From Mucinivorans hirudinis (GTDB taxonomy: Bacteria; Bacteroidota; Bacteroidia; Bacteroidales; Rikenellaceae): DNA of 64,000 bases. Numbering within the stretch: position 1 is the stretch's first letter; each line of letters starts with the position of its first letter. The notes beneath the pieces are model-generated. The model made no database searches and had not been told where the DNA came from. It worked only from the letters and a program-made list of their open reading frames with translations. Made by a program: the position numbers and the translations under genes. Of this stretch, positions 63,663-64,000 are shown one piece after another. The DNA lies in contig HG934468.1 in NCBI GenBank assembly GCA_000723505.1, positions 776,798-840,797 on the forward strand. The letters run 5' to 3'.

Positions 63663-64000
63663 CGATTATGAAAAAACTACTTCTTGTTGCCGCAGCAGTT
63701 TTAATGACCACGGCAGCCCAATCGCAGACCCGCCGCTCGAAAGAGGAGCAGCAAAAAGAGACGAGCTCAACACGCCAAGGCACAAGACGAGAGGATAATA
63801 ACGCTAAGCAACAACAAACTCGTCCTCAGCATCAACCTGAGCGTCCGCAACCACCGCGACCACCGCAACCACCGCAACCACCGCAACCACCGCAACCACA
63901 GCAACCACCGCAACCACCGCGACCACCGCGACCACCGCAACCACCGCGACCACCCCGACCACCGCAACCACCGCAACCACCGCAACCACCGCAACCACCG
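63659..64000 (+). CDS. Proline-rich repeat protein, 3' end outside window
   Basis: An exported protein (MKKLLLVAAAVLMTTAAQSQ from ATG 63668, or ATG 63659) with a charged Gln/Arg-rich stretch (about 25-60) and then a run of PPQ/PPR triplets encoded by 9-bp tandem repeats CCACCGCAA/CCACCGCGA from about 63846 to the window end. Its first ATG overlaps the stop of the GH20-like gene. Poly-proline tails need EF-P for translation and often form wall-spanning rods. The function is unknown. Confidence 0.72.
   Translation, partial: MTIMKKLLLVAAAVLMTTAAQSQTRRSKEEQQKETSSTRQGTRREDNNAKQQQTRPQHQPERPQPPRPPQPPQPPQPPQPQQPPQPPRPPRPPQPPRPPRPPQPPQPPQPPQPP

Noticed and set aside
63767-63998. Minus-strand Trp-Leu-Arg and Val-Ala-Val repeat frames
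   Set aside because: They are antisense readings of the proline-rich repeat gene; the plus frame has a signal peptide and overlaps the previous gene correctly.
63846-64000. Possible CRISPR array
   Set aside because: The unit is 9 bp with no spacers and reads in frame as proline triplets.

Overview
The window comes from a Bacteroidota genome, most likely order Bacteroidales. The evidence is many SPII lipoproteins with Cys-Lys/Cys-Gln cores, TonB-dependent receptors, BtuB/BtuG-type cobalamin genes, fimbrillin-like domains, a Bacteroidales-type S21, and -7 boxes of the form TAnnTTTG (33499, 39794, 62751; minus strand 48925). A Rikenellaceae/Alistipes-like host is possible, but I cannot prove it from this stretch. 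Most of the sequence is ordinary chromosome: housekeeping and envelope genes with short gaps.

Layout. 1-3.1 kb: minus-strand lipase-like lipoprotein (partial), a small outer-membrane barrel, mnmA and aroE. 3.2-6.2 kb: a membrane protein, then an ECF sigma factor, a probable membrane-anchored regulator and a DUF4097-like secreted protein. 6.2-17.8 kb: TonB receptor (minus), then polA, an inositol-monophosphatase-family gene, a GH13 amylase, gltX, a Trp/Tyr-repeat secreted protein and a FadL/OmpP1-like barrel. 17.9-25.8 kb: aldo/keto reductase, transglutaminase-like lipoprotein, pyrophosphate-driven ion pump, a barrel and a beta-propeller lipoprotein.

25.9-28.7 kb is the clearest accessory segment. 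A 71-nt copy of the 5' end of the lipoprotein gene at 28710 sits at 25879. Between the two copies lie an AT-rich lipoprotein/membrane-protein pair and a complete ISL3-type insertion sequence with 19/21-matched ends, an 8-bp target duplication and a probable -1 frameshift. 30.1-33.4 kb carries mraY (away from its usual cluster), a DAACS symporter and rsmG. 33.5-39.7 kb is an envelope-biogenesis run: two SurA-type isomerases, an OstA/LptA-like protein and an alkaline-phosphatase-superfamily protein that has lost several metal ligands. fabG, a helix-hairpin-helix protein and rpsU follow.

41.8-48.9 kb is a cobalamin-acquisition operon on the minus strand: promoter, cobalamin riboswitch, btuB-like receptor, btuG-like propeller lipoprotein, and two lipoproteins that share a fimbrillin-like N-terminal half but carry different C-terminal modules. 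49-64 kb holds two histidine kinases with no adjacent response regulator, a LysO-type exporter, an amino-acid permease, relA/spoT, nhaD, trxB, mrp, an integrase remnant beside tRNA-Pro(GGG), a hydroxyacid dehydrogenase, a dolichol-phosphate-mannose-synthase-type glycosyltransferase, a shrunken GH20-like protein and a proline-rich repeat protein cut by the window end. Two short interspersed repeat families recur in the gaps.
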